Origin: Ezakiella sp.
GTDB taxonomy: Bacteria; Bacillota; Clostridia; Tissierellales; Peptoniphilaceae
DNA length: 64,000 nucleotides
Assembly (NCBI GenBank): GCA_022778715.1
Contig: JALFRW010000021.1
Span: 23,977-87,976 of the forward strand
Reading direction: 5' to 3'
The translations under genes were made by a program, and so were the position numbers. Under the pieces are notes generated by a model, which saw only the letters and a program-made list of their open reading frames with translations, did no database searches and had not been told where the DNA came from. Of this stretch, positions 54,725 to 63,818 are shown one piece after another. The stretch's first letter is position 1; the number at the start of each line of letters is the position of its first letter.

Positions 54725-54848
54725 ATAACTAAAAAGTAATATTTATTAGAAAACAGTAAATCACAAAAAGGTTTACTGTTTTTTCTTGTTCAAATGTTAA
54801 AAGAAAGAGCGTCAATAAATCAAAAAAGGTACTTGACAAAACGCTTCC
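54725..54848. other. Right end of a small inserted segment
   Basis: Holds a terminator and ends with TTGACAAAACGCTTCC (54833-54848), directly abutting the VirD4 fragment. The same layout ends the insertion at 57253-57518. Confidence 0.55.
54751..54785 (+). terminator. Terminator after the XRE/membrane-protein pair
   Basis: AAACAGTAAA (54751-54760) and TTTACTGTTT (54772-54781) plus a T run; nearly the same sequence recurs at 57253. Confidence 0.9.
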
Positions 54849-55076
54849 TGGGGAGAAAGTAAGGATATTACTCCATATATTGACCCTAAATTTGAAAACA
54901 ATGTACTAATAACTAATACCGAAAGACTAACAATGAACTCAAGACCTAAAAATCCTAAATATGCTAGAAATAAAAATGTGTTAGTAATAGGTGGTTCTGG
55001 ATCAGGTAAGACGAGATTTTATGTAAAGCCAAATCTAATGCAAATGCACTCTTCCTATGTAGTAACAGACCCTTAA
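54849..55076 (+). pseudogene. VirD4/TraG coupling protein, fragment 1
   Basis: A 75-residue open frame (WGESKDITPYIDPKFENN ... SYVVTDP) with the Walker A GGSGSGKTRF. It matches the N-terminal ATPase part of TraG/VirD4 coupling proteins but lacks the membrane-spanning start. It breaks off after TDP where an element begins; the continuation (KGTLVLECGRML) is found at 57521. Confidence 0.85.
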
Positions 55077-55132
55077 GGATTAACCTTTTAGGGACAGAGA
55101 AAATAATAAAACTTGGAAAGGAGGTAATTCTC

Positions 55133-56803
55133 TTGTCAAATACGAAAAGAACAGGACAAACAGCCCTTTATGAGCGTTTAAGTCGTGATGATGAAATGCA
55201 AGGAGAAAGCAATTCCATCACCAATCAAAAACAGCTACTTGAAAGCTATGCGAAAAGAAACGGCTTTGTAAATATCTATCACTATACCGATGACGGAGTA
55301 AGCGGAACAACCTTCGATAGAGAGGGATTTCAAAAGATGATAAAAGCAGTAGAAGAAAACAAAGTATCTACTGTGATAGTAAAAGATATGAGTAGGTTTG
55401 GCAGAGATTACCTCAAAGTTGGCTTTTACACCGAAATACTTTTCAAAGAAAAGGGAGTAAGGTTTATCGCTATCAATAACGGAATAGATTGTGAGAAACA
55501 AGCAGAAAGCGACTTCACCCCATTTCTAAACATTATGAACGAATGGTATGCAAGAGATACCTCAAGAAAAATACAATCCATCTTCAGAGCAAGAATGGAA
55601 GAGGGTAAAAGAGTATCACCAAGCGTACCATACGGCTATTATAGAAACCCTAAGAACAAACAAGAACTACTTGTCGATAAAGAGAGTGCAAAGGTCGTAA
55701 AACGCATTTACCATCTTGTAATAGAGGGATAAGGAGTAACACAGATAGCAGATATATTAACCAAAGATAAAGTCCTTATCCCATCAGCTTATGCAGAAAT
55801 ACATTACCCCGAAAATAACCATAGCTCCAAGAAAAGAGGAATAGAAGACCCGTATTTTTGGACACCAACCACAGTAAGCTATATCTTAGAAAAGCAAGAA
55901 TATATGGGACATACTGTACTTGGTAAAACGATATGCCTTGATTATAAGACCAAGAAACGAAGAAAGGCGAAAAAAGATGAACTCATTATCTTCAAAAACA
56001 CCCATGAAGCTATCATTGACGAAGAAACATGGAACAACGCTCAACGACTAAGAAAAACAGTGAGAAGAAGTCCGAAGTATGGAACAACCTCACAACCATT
56101 TACAGGGCTTTTAATCTGTTCCGATTGTGGAGGTAAGTTAAGCAATCGAGAGCCGGCAGAACATAAAGAAAAGAAATTTGATAGCGATTGCTGCTTTATC
56201 TGTCAACATTATAGGCAACGAAAAGACACTTGCACAATGCACTATATTAAGCTAAAAACAATCAATGAAATTCTCCTAAAATCAATCAAAGAAATAACCG
56301 ATTTTGCAAAAGAAGAAAAGCAAGAATTTCTAAAAGTGATGAACAAGTTATCCGATGAAAAACGAGAAGAAAAGTATCGAGAGAATAAAGAGAAATTAGA
56401 AAAACTGTCATCAAGGAATGAAGAACTAACAACCTTAATTACAAAGCTATATGAAGACCACGCACTTGGAAAAATCCCTGTAAAACACTTTGATAGATTA
56501 TTTAATATCAATGATACAGAGCAACAAGATTTAGAAAAGCAAATACAGTATTTTGAACAAGAAATAGAAAGCTATCATCAGAGAAAAGTTGACACCGATA
56601 AATTCCTAAAGATGATAGAGAAATATACCGATATTGAAGAACTGACAGTACCAATGATAAATGAATATATAGAAAAAGTTGTAGTTCATGAAGCAACAGG
56701 AGGAAGAAAAGGCAAAGACCGAAAACAACAAGTTGATGTTTACTTTAACTTTATAGGAAACTGTCAAGTGCCACAGAAATCTGATATAGAAAAAATGGCT
56801 TAA
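55133..56803 (+). pseudogene. Large serine recombinase (TnpX-like) with in-frame stop
   Basis: The frame gives 556 codons with one TAA at 55730-55732. Part one (199 residues) is the resolvase domain: YERLSRDDE (catalytic Ser), DGVSGTTFDREGF, MSRFGRDYLKVG. Part two holds the recombinase domain, a zinc ribbon (CSDCGGKL and later Cys pairs) and a long coiled coil. A single base change would restore it, so it is a young nonsense mutation or a readthrough case. Start TTG at 55133 with AAAGGAGG upstream. Confidence 0.85.
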
Positions 56804-56861
56804 AAATGGTATAATATTACTAATTATTGAGATAGAAAAATTAGAAGTTGTGGAGGATTAA

Positions 56862-57197
56862 ATGAATAAAGAAGAATACATTATTATGATAGTTTTTTTT
56901 GTTTTAGCAACTCTTTGTGCGGTTATTTCTGTACGACAATTTAAGGAGAAAGGCTTTTTATTTAATAATGCATATATTTGGAATTCTAAATTAGGACGAG
57001 AAAAAATGGATAAAAAGCCACATTATAGGCAGTCAGCGATTGCTTTTTGCTTGCTTAGTATTATATTTATATTATTCGGAATATCCATTATTTTTAATAA
57101 CGACAAAATAAAATATTTGAATATTTTATTCATAATTGGACTTTTGATATATGTAATTATCTCTTCTATAAAAATAGAACAGAGTGTTAAAAGATAA
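56862..57197 (+). CDS. DUF3784 family small membrane protein
   Basis: 111 residues with three membrane segments (about 7-25, 60-80, 85-103) and a central WNSKLGREKMDKKPHYRQSA segment, as in DUF3784. GGAGG precedes the ATG. Cargo of the inserted element; function unknown. Confidence 0.8.
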   Translation: MNKEEYIIMIVFFVLATLCAVISVRQFKEKGFLFNNAYIWNSKLGREKMDKKPHYRQSAIAFCLLSIIFILFGISIIFNNDKIKYLNILFIIGLLIYVIISSIKIEQSVKR

Positions 57198-57252
57198 ATT
57201 TCAGTTTGTCTAACCTAAACAACTAAATACAAGCTATAACATAGCAGTTCAC

Positions 57253-57287
57253 AGAACAGTAAATCACAAAGGTTTACTGTTCTTTTC
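57253..57287 (+). terminator. Terminator after the DUF3784 gene
   Basis: AGAACAGTAAA (57253-57263) and TTTACTGTTCT (57273-57283), then TTTC; near copy of the one at 54751. Confidence 0.85.
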
Positions 57288-57314
57288 TTTGCCAAAAAAC
57301 AGAAAGGAGGACAC

Positions 57315-57476
57315 ATGGAAGAAAAAAGGAAAATACAAGCACCACCACATAAACAGTTAATTATGGATATTGGAAAGACAAAATACACTGTAAACCTACA
57401 TTTCAAGCAAGGTACAGGGGAAACATACAAGGATAAAATACTAAAGCTAATCAAGAGAGAAACAGAGAAGATATAA
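57315..57476 (+). CDS. TnpW-like small transposon protein
   Basis: 53 residues beginning MEEKRKIQAPPHKQL, with an IGKTKYTVNLHFKQGTGETY strand pair and a KDKILKLIKRE tail. It aligns in pattern with the TnpW-like protein at 63624 (both have YxVxxHF and KDKIxxLI). AGAAAGGAGG lies just before the ATG. TnpW is found in Tn4451-type elements and has no proven function. Confidence 0.78.
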   Translation: MEEKRKIQAPPHKQLIMDIGKTKYTVNLHFKQGTGETYKDKILKLIKRETEKI

Positions 57477-57513
57477 ATTTGTCAAAGAAATTTTGTTTAT
57501 GTCCTTGACAAAT
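57477..57513. repeat. Inverted repeat at the right end of the inserted element
   Basis: ATTTGTCAA (57477-57485) and TTGACAAAT (57505-57513) are perfect arms just before the right junction with virD4. Confidence 0.7.
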
Positions 57514-57517
57514 CTTC

Positions 57518-57967
57518 CCAAAAGGGACACTTGTGCTAGAGTGTGGAAGAATGCTATATGAAAATGGATATGACATAAAGATTTTAAATACAATAAACTT
57601 TAAAAAATCTATGAAATACAATCCCTTTGCATATTTGAGAAGTAAAAAAGATATTTTAAAGCTTGTCCAAACTATAATAGCTAATACCAAGGGAGATGGA
57701 GAAAAGGCAGGTGAAGATTTTTGGGTGAAAGCCGAAAAACTCTACTATACAGCACTTATCGGATATATCTTCTATGAAGCACCAGAAGAAGAAAAGAACT
57801 TTAAGACACTTTTAGATATGATTGACGCAAGTGAAGTCAGAGAAGATGATGAAACCTATATGAACCCAATTGATAGGCTCTTTGAAGCTCTTGAAAAGAA
57901 AGAGCCAAATCATTTTGCAGTTAAGCAATATAAGAAATATAAACTGGCAGCAGGTGTAATAAGATGA
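57518..57967 (+). pseudogene. VirD4/TraG coupling protein, fragment 2
   Basis: Continues fragment 1 exactly: PKGTLVLECGRMLYENGYD ... NPFAYLRSKKDILKLVQTII ... DFWVKAEKLYYTALIGYIFY ... KYKLAAG, then VIR and a stop. The coupling-protein sequence ends at about 57955, where a second insertion starts, so the C-terminal half and the Walker B region are lost from this window. Confidence 0.88.
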
Positions 57968-58047
57968 AAGAGACTTTTTAGTACATATTAGAAATTCTCT
58001 TTGAGCTTATTACTTTTAGGTTCAAATACAGAGGAAAGGAGCAGAGC

Positions 58048-59910
58048 ATGAGTAGCGAAAAAATAATCGCATTGTATGAGAGACTAAGTCGTGAGGATGA
58101 GAACTTGGGGGAGTCGTACAGTATTCAAAACCAGAAGAAGTTGCTAGAAGATTTTTGTAGAGAAAAAGGGTGGACTAGGTTCAGGCACTTCACTGATGAT
58201 GGAATATCCGGTACAACCTTTGAAAGACCGTCCTTTAAGGAAATGATTAGCCTTGTGGAAGATGGAGAAGTGGAAACGATTGTGTTAAAAGATATGAGCC
58301 GATTAGGGCGAGATTATCTTGTGGTCGGTCAGCTTCGAGAGTTCTTCCGTAAAAAGGGAGTACGGCTGATTGCCATTAACGATAACCATGACAGTTCCAA
58401 CGGAGATGATGATTTTCTTGTGTTCAGGGATGTTATGAATGAAATGTATGCAAAAGACATCAGCAAGAAAATCCGGTCTACCTTTAAATCAAAAGGTAAG
58501 TCGGGCAAGCATGTGGCAAGCGTTACTCCATACGGTTATCTGAAAGATGAAAATGACGGTAATCACTGGATAATTGATGAAGAAGCTGCCGAGGTGGTTC
58601 GTCTGATATTTAAATGGACTATTGATGGTCTGGGTCCTTATCAGATAGCTAATTTATTGCAGGAGAAGAAAGTGGAAATACCGGCAGTACACATGGCACG
58701 CTTCGGGCAGGGTAACAACAGGCACAAGCAGGTAAAAGACCCGTATGGGTGGGGTTCATCTACGGTGGTCGGCATTTTGAAGAAAAGGGAGTACTTAGGA
58801 CATACCGTAAACTTCAAAACGCAGAAGCACTTTAAGGACAAAAAGAGCCATTATGTATCGGAAGATAACTGGGTAATCTTTGAGAATACGCAGGATGCCA
58901 TTATAGACCAAGATACCTTTGATACGGTGCAGAAGCTTCGGGCGAATGTACGAAGATATCCGGACGGATGGGGCGAGCATCATGTACTTACCGGTCTTAT
59001 GTATTGTGCTGATTGTGGTGCTAAAATGTATGTTCACAGAACAAGCAATGGTAAGAGAATTGCACAATATACTTGTTCGGCATATACCAAAGTTCCGTGC
59101 GGTACGCTATGCAAGACACAGCACAGAATTAACGAGTCTGTGGTGCTGGAACTGATAGGGGATATGCTGAAAGCAATCTTTGAAAGTGCCAAGTATGACA
59201 GAGCAGAGTTTTTGGAGACGATAACAACCGCACAGTCCTCACAAGAGGATGCAGAGGTAAAAAAGGTCAAGGCAAGGATTAAAGTGGCTAGAAATCGCTG
59301 TGAGGAGCTTGAGAAGCTAATCTGCCGTATCTATGAGGATAACATTCTCGGAAAGTTGCCGGATAGCAGATATGAGGTTCTTGATAAGCAGTACGCAAAT
59401 GAAAAATCGGAACTGGATGCGGAAATCATGGAGCTTGAGAAGAGGATTGCAGAGTATGACGGAAACAGAAATTCAGCAAGCCGGTTCATGGCACTGATTG
59501 ATAAATACGAGAAATTTGAAGAACTTACACCGGCAATGGTTAATGAATTTGTTGATAAGGTGCTGGTGCATGAGAGAGACAGAAAAGGGAGTATTCAGAC
59601 CACGCAGGAGATTGAGATTTATTTCAATTTCGTAGGTCGGTATGTACCACCGGCAATGGAAGTGGAACTTACACCGGAAGAGCAGGCGGAGATAGACCGA
59701 ATTAACCGGATTAAGGATAAGAGGCATCAGCAGTATCTTCGCAGAAAAGAAAGTGGCTGGCAGAGAAAATATGAGGAGCGTGTGAAGAGTGAAAAGCGTG
59801 AGAAACTGCAAGCCATGAAAGAAGAAATCCGTAAGCAGGATAGGGAGAACGGAGTGTATGCAACGGTGGGAAGCCTTGCATTAAAACCGACAGTCGGAAC
59901 ACCTGAATAG
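58048..59910 (+). CDS. Large serine recombinase
   Basis: 620 residues. Resolvase domain about 1-150: YERLSREDE (catalytic Ser), FTDDGISGTTFERPSF, MSRLGRDYL. Recombinase domain to about 280, zinc ribbon YCADCGAKM with later Cys residues (about 318-355), long coiled coil about 390-480, and a highly charged Arg/Lys/Glu tail. It would excise and insert the element without a separate directionality tag visible here. AGGAAAGGAG precedes the ATG. Unlike the copy at 55133 it is intact. Confidence 0.93.
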   Translation: MSSEKIIALYERLSREDENLGESYSIQNQKKLLEDFCREKGWTRFRHFTDDGISGTTFERPSFKEMISLVEDGEVETIVLKDMSRLGRDYLVVGQLREFFRKKGVRLIAINDNHDSSNGDDDFLVFRDVMNEMYAKDISKKIRSTFKSKGKSGKHVASVTPYGYLKDENDGNHWIIDEEAAEVVRLIFKWTIDGLGPYQIANLLQEKKVEIPAVHMARFGQGNNRHKQVKDPYGWGSSTVVGILKKREYLGHTVNFKTQKHFKDKKSHYVSEDNWVIFENTQDAIIDQDTFDTVQKLRANVRRYPDGWGEHHVLTGLMYCADCGAKMYVHRTSNGKRIAQYTCSAYTKVPCGTLCKTQHRINESVVLELIGDMLKAIFESAKYDRAEFLETITTAQSSQEDAEVKKVKARIKVARNRCEELEKLICRIYEDNILGKLPDSRYEVLDKQYANEKSELDAEIMELEKRIAEYDGNRNSASRFMALIDKYEKFEELTPAMVNEFVDKVLVHERDRKGSIQTTQEIEIYFNFVGRYVPPAMEVELTPEEQAEIDRINRIKDKRHQQYLRRKESGWQRKYEERVKSEKREKLQAMKEEIRKQDRENGVYATVGSLALKPTVGTPE

Positions 59911-59918
59911 GATTTCGG

Positions 59919-59954
59919 AAAAAGCACTTGAGAGATAATCTTGAGTGCTTTTTT
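59919..59954 (+). terminator. Terminator of the serine recombinase
   Basis: AAAAAGCACT and AGTGCTTTTT arms with a TTGAGA/TCTTG inner stem and a T run, 8 bases after the stop. Confidence 0.88.
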
Positions 59955-60125
59955 CATGCCCAAATTTCAAAAGGAAATGCAGGGCATACCGAAGAAGTTG
60001 AACAGTGCTACCGGCTATTTGGTGGCAGTTTTCAACTCCTTCGGAGCAGAGTACAGAGGTGCAACCTTTGTCGGAGTTGAGAGGCAGAGCCTTCATCAGG
60101 TCAAGGGCGGAAGCCTTGCCCAGTT

Positions 60126-60182
60126 TATTGTCGTTTCGACAATAAGTACTGGGTATTACTTGTCGAAAAAATCTCAAGTAAT
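60126..60182. other. Candidate oriT: two hairpins before the mob gene
   Basis: TATTGTCG-TTT-CGACAATA (60126-60144) and ATTACTTG/CAAGTAAT (60155-60182) lie 41 bases before the Mob/Pre start in a 312-base gap. oriT sites of this relaxase class usually lie directly upstream of mob with hairpins. Confidence 0.5.
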
Positions 60183-60222
60183 TGGCTTCGCCACGGAAGT
60201 TAGTTGAAAGGAAAAAGAAGAA

Positions 60223-61467
60223 ATGAGCAAAGAGAAAATGAGAGCTTCAAGGCACAACGGAAGAAGCGGAAAGCATGGTGTTTATGACGTAAAGCACAAT
60301 GACAGAAACTTTGATGTAGCCAACAGTGAGCATATTGATGCCGAGAGAACGAAGCTGAATGTTTACTGGGACTGCTATCAGGGTTACTGTTTGAACGGTG
60401 ATACATCGGAAAGGAAAATGACTTTCACGGAAATTGAAAAAGCATATTATTTTGAGCATTACGGAGACCATGTGGATGCACAAAATGAAAGAAATGAGAA
60501 AGCGGGTCACGCAGAACGGAACAGAACGACAGATGATGTTCTGAAAAATAATAAGACCTGTCCGGAAGAGAGTATATTGCAACTTGGTAATATTGATTGT
60601 TCAGTGACACCCGATGTATTGGCAAAAGTGGTGGCAGAGTTCTTTGAGGAATTTGAAAAAAGATATGGTAGCCATGTTCACATTCTTGACTGGGCATTGC
60701 ACTTGGATGAAGCCACTCCTCATGTTCATGTAAGACAAGTCTATGATGCCCTGAATAAATATGGGGAGCTTTGTCCACAGCAGGAAAAAGCACTGGAAGA
60801 GTTGGGGTTTGAATTACCTGACCCGACAAAAAAGAGAAGTCGATTCAATAACCGGAAGATGTGCTTTGATGCAGAGTGCAGGAAGCTGTTTTTGGATATT
60901 GGGCAGAAGAACGGTGTGGAGCTTGAATATGAACCGGAATATGGTGGAGCAAGCTATTTGGAGAAGCAGGACTATATCATAGAAAATCAGCAGAAGAGAA
61001 TTGCCAAGATGCAGGCGGCTTTGGATGACATTACCTTGAAGGTCTTGGATATGGAAAATATGGTGGAGCAGATAGCGGATGATGCCTATGAAAAAGCGTG
61101 TGAGGTCGTAGCTGATACAGTGGCAGAGCATACCAGAGCAGAAGATATAGCAGAGCTTCGCAGTTATAAAAAATGGCTGACTTCGGATGAGCGGAAAACT
61201 CCAAAAGACAAGAGAGATTTTGTGGGGAAGTGCCTTGACAATTTGGAAGCACGCTTTAGAAAAATGGCACAGGCAGTTGCAAAGAAAGTGCTGGGAGCCT
61301 TACAGAGTCCACAGATAAAGGAACAGAAAAAAGAAGAAATAAAGGAAAGGGCGAGAGTGTCTGTCAGAGAGAGGCTGGCAGAACATCAGAAGCAAGTGGA
61401 AATGGAAAAGCAGAGAAAAGCGGAACTTCCAAAAGTGAAAAAGCAGAAAACGGAAGAACTTGGATAG
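60223..61467 (+). CDS. Mob/Pre (MobV-type) relaxase, TnpZ-like
   Basis: 414 residues. RHNGRSGKHGVYDVKHNDRN near the N-terminus and HILDWALHLDEATPHVHVRQ (about 146-165), which holds the family His-rich metal/catalytic motif, identify a plasmid-recombination/mobilization protein as in Tn4451 TnpZ. The C-terminal 170 residues are coiled and charged. It would nick oriT and let a helper conjugative element transfer the DNA. The CHC2 gene follows after 9 bases. Confidence 0.9.
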   Translation: MSKEKMRASRHNGRSGKHGVYDVKHNDRNFDVANSEHIDAERTKLNVYWDCYQGYCLNGDTSERKMTFTEIEKAYYFEHYGDHVDAQNERNEKAGHAERNRTTDDVLKNNKTCPEESILQLGNIDCSVTPDVLAKVVAEFFEEFEKRYGSHVHILDWALHLDEATPHVHVRQVYDALNKYGELCPQQEKALEELGFELPDPTKKRSRFNNRKMCFDAECRKLFLDIGQKNGVELEYEPEYGGASYLEKQDYIIENQQKRIAKMQAALDDITLKVLDMENMVEQIADDAYEKACEVVADTVAEHTRAEDIAELRSYKKWLTSDERKTPKDKRDFVGKCLDNLEARFRKMAQAVAKKVLGALQSPQIKEQKKEEIKERARVSVRERLAEHQKQVEMEKQRKAELPKVKKQKTEELG

Positions 61468-61476
61468 GAGGCTGTT

Positions 61477-62112
61477 ATGAATGTTTTTGCAGTGGTAAAG
61501 GATAATGTTACCGCAAAAGATGTGGCTATGAGATATGGCATAAAAATCAATCGGAGCGGGCTGGCTTGTTGTCCGTTTCATAGGGATAAGACACCCAGTA
61601 TGAAGATTGATAAGAGGTACTACTGTTTTGGTTGTGGAGAAACCGGAGATGCTACTGATTTGGTGGCAAAATATTTTGGACTTGCACCAAAGGAGGCTGC
61701 AATGAAGATTGCCTCCGACTTTGGTCTAAACTATGATGCAACCAACCGTCCATTACCAAAACCGGCAGTACCGCAGAAATCGAAAGAGCAGATATTGGAT
61801 GAGGAACAGAAGAAATGTTTTAGGGAATTATCCGACTATTATCATCTGCTAAAGGAATGGAAAATAAAATATGCACCGAAGAGCATGGATGAAGAACTGC
61901 ATCCGCTCTTTGTGGAAGCCCTGCAGAATATCAGCAGAGTGGAGTATCAGCTTGACACTCTTCTTGAAAAAGATATTCCTGACAGGGCTTTTGTTATTTC
62001 AGACATAGGAAAGGGGGTAAAGAGCATTGTCGGAAGAATTGAAGAGTATCGAAGAAGTGAGAGAGATGCTGGAGTGCACACAGCAGGGAAATGTAAGGCA
62101 GACTGCCGGTAA
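61477..62112 (+). CDS. CHC2 zinc-finger (primase-type) protein
   Basis: 211 residues. The N-terminal 85 residues match the zinc-binding domain of DnaG primases: CCPFHRDKTPSMKI and YYCFGCGETGDATDLV (Cys-His-Cys-Cys ligands). The TOPRIM catalytic domain is absent; the rest is helical. The last 86 bases overlap the next gene in another frame. AGGAGG precedes the ATG. Likely part of the element replication set. Confidence 0.87.
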   Translation: MNVFAVVKDNVTAKDVAMRYGIKINRSGLACCPFHRDKTPSMKIDKRYYCFGCGETGDATDLVAKYFGLAPKEAAMKIASDFGLNYDATNRPLPKPAVPQKSKEQILDEEQKKCFRELSDYYHLLKEWKIKYAPKSMDEELHPLFVEALQNISRVEYQLDTLLEKDIPDRAFVISDIGKGVKSIVGRIEEYRRSERDAGVHTAGKCKADCR

Positions 62113-63349
62113 TTATCGTACAGTTTTGCTCCATGACCCACATTTAGGCGGAGCATTCCGTTTGAATATGTTTACCGATAAAATCGACATTACAAGAGAT
62201 TTGGGCTGGTATCGGGAAAGTGAAAATCTGACAGATGTTGATTTGAAATTCTTGGTGCTGTACTTTGAAAAGAATTATGGTCTGGCAAATGAAAAGAGAA
62301 TTGATGATGCAATCAAGGTAGTGGCAAATGAAAACCGTTATCATCCGGTGCAGGACTATCTGAATGCCCTGCAATGGGATAAGGTGGAGCGTATCAGATA
62401 TGCCCTGCATTACTTTTTGGGGGCTGAAATCAGTGATTATACCTATGAAGTGTTGAAACTCTTTATGCTGGGAACAATCGCAAGAGTTTTCCGCCCTGGC
62501 ATTAAGTTTGAGGTTATGCTGTGTCTTGTCGGTGGGCAGGGTGCCGGTAAATCCACTTTTTTCAGATTTCTCGCCATGAAAGATGACTGGTTCACGGATG
62601 ACCTAAAGAAAATGGATGACGAGAATGTATACCGGAAATTGCAGGGGCATCTGATAGTGGAGTTCCCTGAAATGGTAGCAATCCTGAATGCGAAGAATGT
62701 AGAGGATACCAAGTCCTTTATGAGCAGGCAGAAGGATACCTACAAAACACCGTATGACAAGCATCCGAAAGACCATAAGAGGCAGTGCGTATTTGCCGGT
62801 TCGTCAAATTCTCTTGATTTCCTGCCTATGGATAGGTCGGGGAACAGAAGATTTCTTCCTATTCAGTGCAATGTGAATGAGGCAGAGGTTCACATCCTTG
62901 ATGATGAGAAAGTATCAAGAGAATATATAGCACAGATGTGGGCAGAGGCAATGGAGATATACAGAAGTGGTAATTATATGCTGAAACTGCCTAAAAAGAC
63001 GCAGGAAGAGCTTTGTGAGTATCAGAAGAGATTTATGCAGGAAGATACCAAAAAGGAGCTTATTCTTGATTATTTGGAGCATTGCAAGGGCAATATGGTG
63101 TGTTCCCGATTGCTTTATGCAGAGGCACTGGGGAATGACGGAAGTCCGGCACAGTGGGAAATTCGGGAGATTAACGATATTATGAATAATTGTAGTGGCT
63201 GGATAGCATTTACTAATCCGAGATATTTCCCAAGCCCATACAACAGACAGAGAGGATGGGAAAAGCCCGACAACAAAGAGAGTGAATTTCAACCATTAAC
63301 CGAAGAACAGATGCAACAGTTATCGTTGCCGGAAGAGTGGATGAAGTAA
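62027..63349 (+). CDS. Virulence-associated E (VapE-like) ATPase
   Basis: 440 residues. Walker A GGQGAGKSTFFRFL (about 169-182), VEFPEMVAIL with acidic residues, and a GNRRFLPI sensor block match VapE, a P-loop ATPase/helicase of phage satellites and mobile elements. The start is a TTG at 62027 with AAAGGGGGT upstream, giving an 86-base overlap with the CHC2 gene; a later in-frame start would reduce it. Probably works with the CHC2 protein in replication. Confidence 0.88.
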   Translation: MSEELKSIEEVREMLECTQQGNVRQTAGNYRTVLLHDPHLGGAFRLNMFTDKIDITRDLGWYRESENLTDVDLKFLVLYFEKNYGLANEKRIDDAIKVVANENRYHPVQDYLNALQWDKVERIRYALHYFLGAEISDYTYEVLKLFMLGTIARVFRPGIKFEVMLCLVGGQGAGKSTFFRFLAMKDDWFTDDLKKMDDENVYRKLQGHLIVEFPEMVAILNAKNVEDTKSFMSRQKDTYKTPYDKHPKDHKRQCVFAGSSNSLDFLPMDRSGNRRFLPIQCNVNEAEVHILDDEKVSREYIAQMWAEAMEIYRSGNYMLKLPKKTQEELCEYQKRFMQEDTKKELILDYLEHCKGNMVCSRLLYAEALGNDGSPAQWEIREINDIMNNCSGWIAFTNPRYFPSPYNRQRGWEKPDNKESEFQPLTEEQMQQLSLPEEWMK

Positions 63350-63364
63350 AAACTGCCCGGTAGA

Positions 63365-63571
63365 TTGTCGGTCTGTTGTCGCTTCCGTTGTCGGGTTCGT
63401 TGTCGGTTCTATATTTCTATAATCCTTATATTTCCTACATTTTTTAGGGATAGATACAGTTCTGACAACGAAAGCAACGGAATATTTGAAAAAAAGAATA
63501 AAAGCAGAAAAGTAACTATAAATGATAAGGTTTAGGAGTTTTTAGGTGTCCGTTGTCGTTGCCCGTTGTCG
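63365..63571. repeat. Iteron-like TTGTCG repeats
   Basis: TTGTCG starts at 63365, 63376, 63388 and 63400 (steps 11, 12, 12), again at 63553 and 63566 (step 13), with an inverted copy GACAACG at 63464-63470 and a related GCAACGG at 63474. Copies are mostly (C/T)GTTGTCG. Confidence 0.8.
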
Positions 63572-63623
63572 AGAGATAGAGGCACTTCCTTATCGGGCAT
63601 TAACAAAAAAGGAGAACAAACAA

Positions 63624-63776
63624 ATGGAGAATAAAAAAACAAACACACCGGTAGCATTAAGAAAGCAGATAGGCGGTACAACCTATGTAGTCAGGGTGCA
63701 TTTCAATGAGGATGCAAAGGAAAGCATGAAGGACAAGATAAAGAGGCTGATTGCTAATGAGGTCAGGGCTTCGTAG
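63624..63776 (+). CDS. TnpW-like small transposon protein
   Basis: 50 residues from the ATG at 63624 (GGAG 9 bases upstream); the frame is open for 26 codons before that across a repeat region, which is not favoured. RKQIGGTTYVVRVHFNEDAK and KDKIKRLIANE match the TnpW pattern, also seen at 57315. Tn4451-type elements carry it near one end; function unknown. Confidence 0.82.
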   Translation: MENKKTNTPVALRKQIGGTTYVVRVHFNEDAKESMKDKIKRLIANEVRAS

Positions 63777-63818
63777 CACACTGCATAGGTCAAAAAGCAT
63801 GTAGAATAATAGTATATA

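Larger units (their letters stand above)
55074..57518 (+). mobile_element. Small serine-recombinase element inserted in virD4
   Basis: About 2.44 kb splitting the codons for Asp-Pro and Lys-Gly of virD4. It carries a recombinase pseudogene, a DUF3784 gene, a terminator and a tnpW-like gene, the layout of small Tn4451-type cassettes. Left junction GACCC/TTAAGG and right junction CTTCC/CAAAAGGG can be explained by recombination at a shared CC dinucleotide. It has no relaxase of its own. Confidence 0.75.

Noticed and set aside
59941..60207. 88-codon frame between recombinase and mob
   Set aside because: It overlaps the recombinase terminator and the oriT-like hairpins and has no ribosome site.
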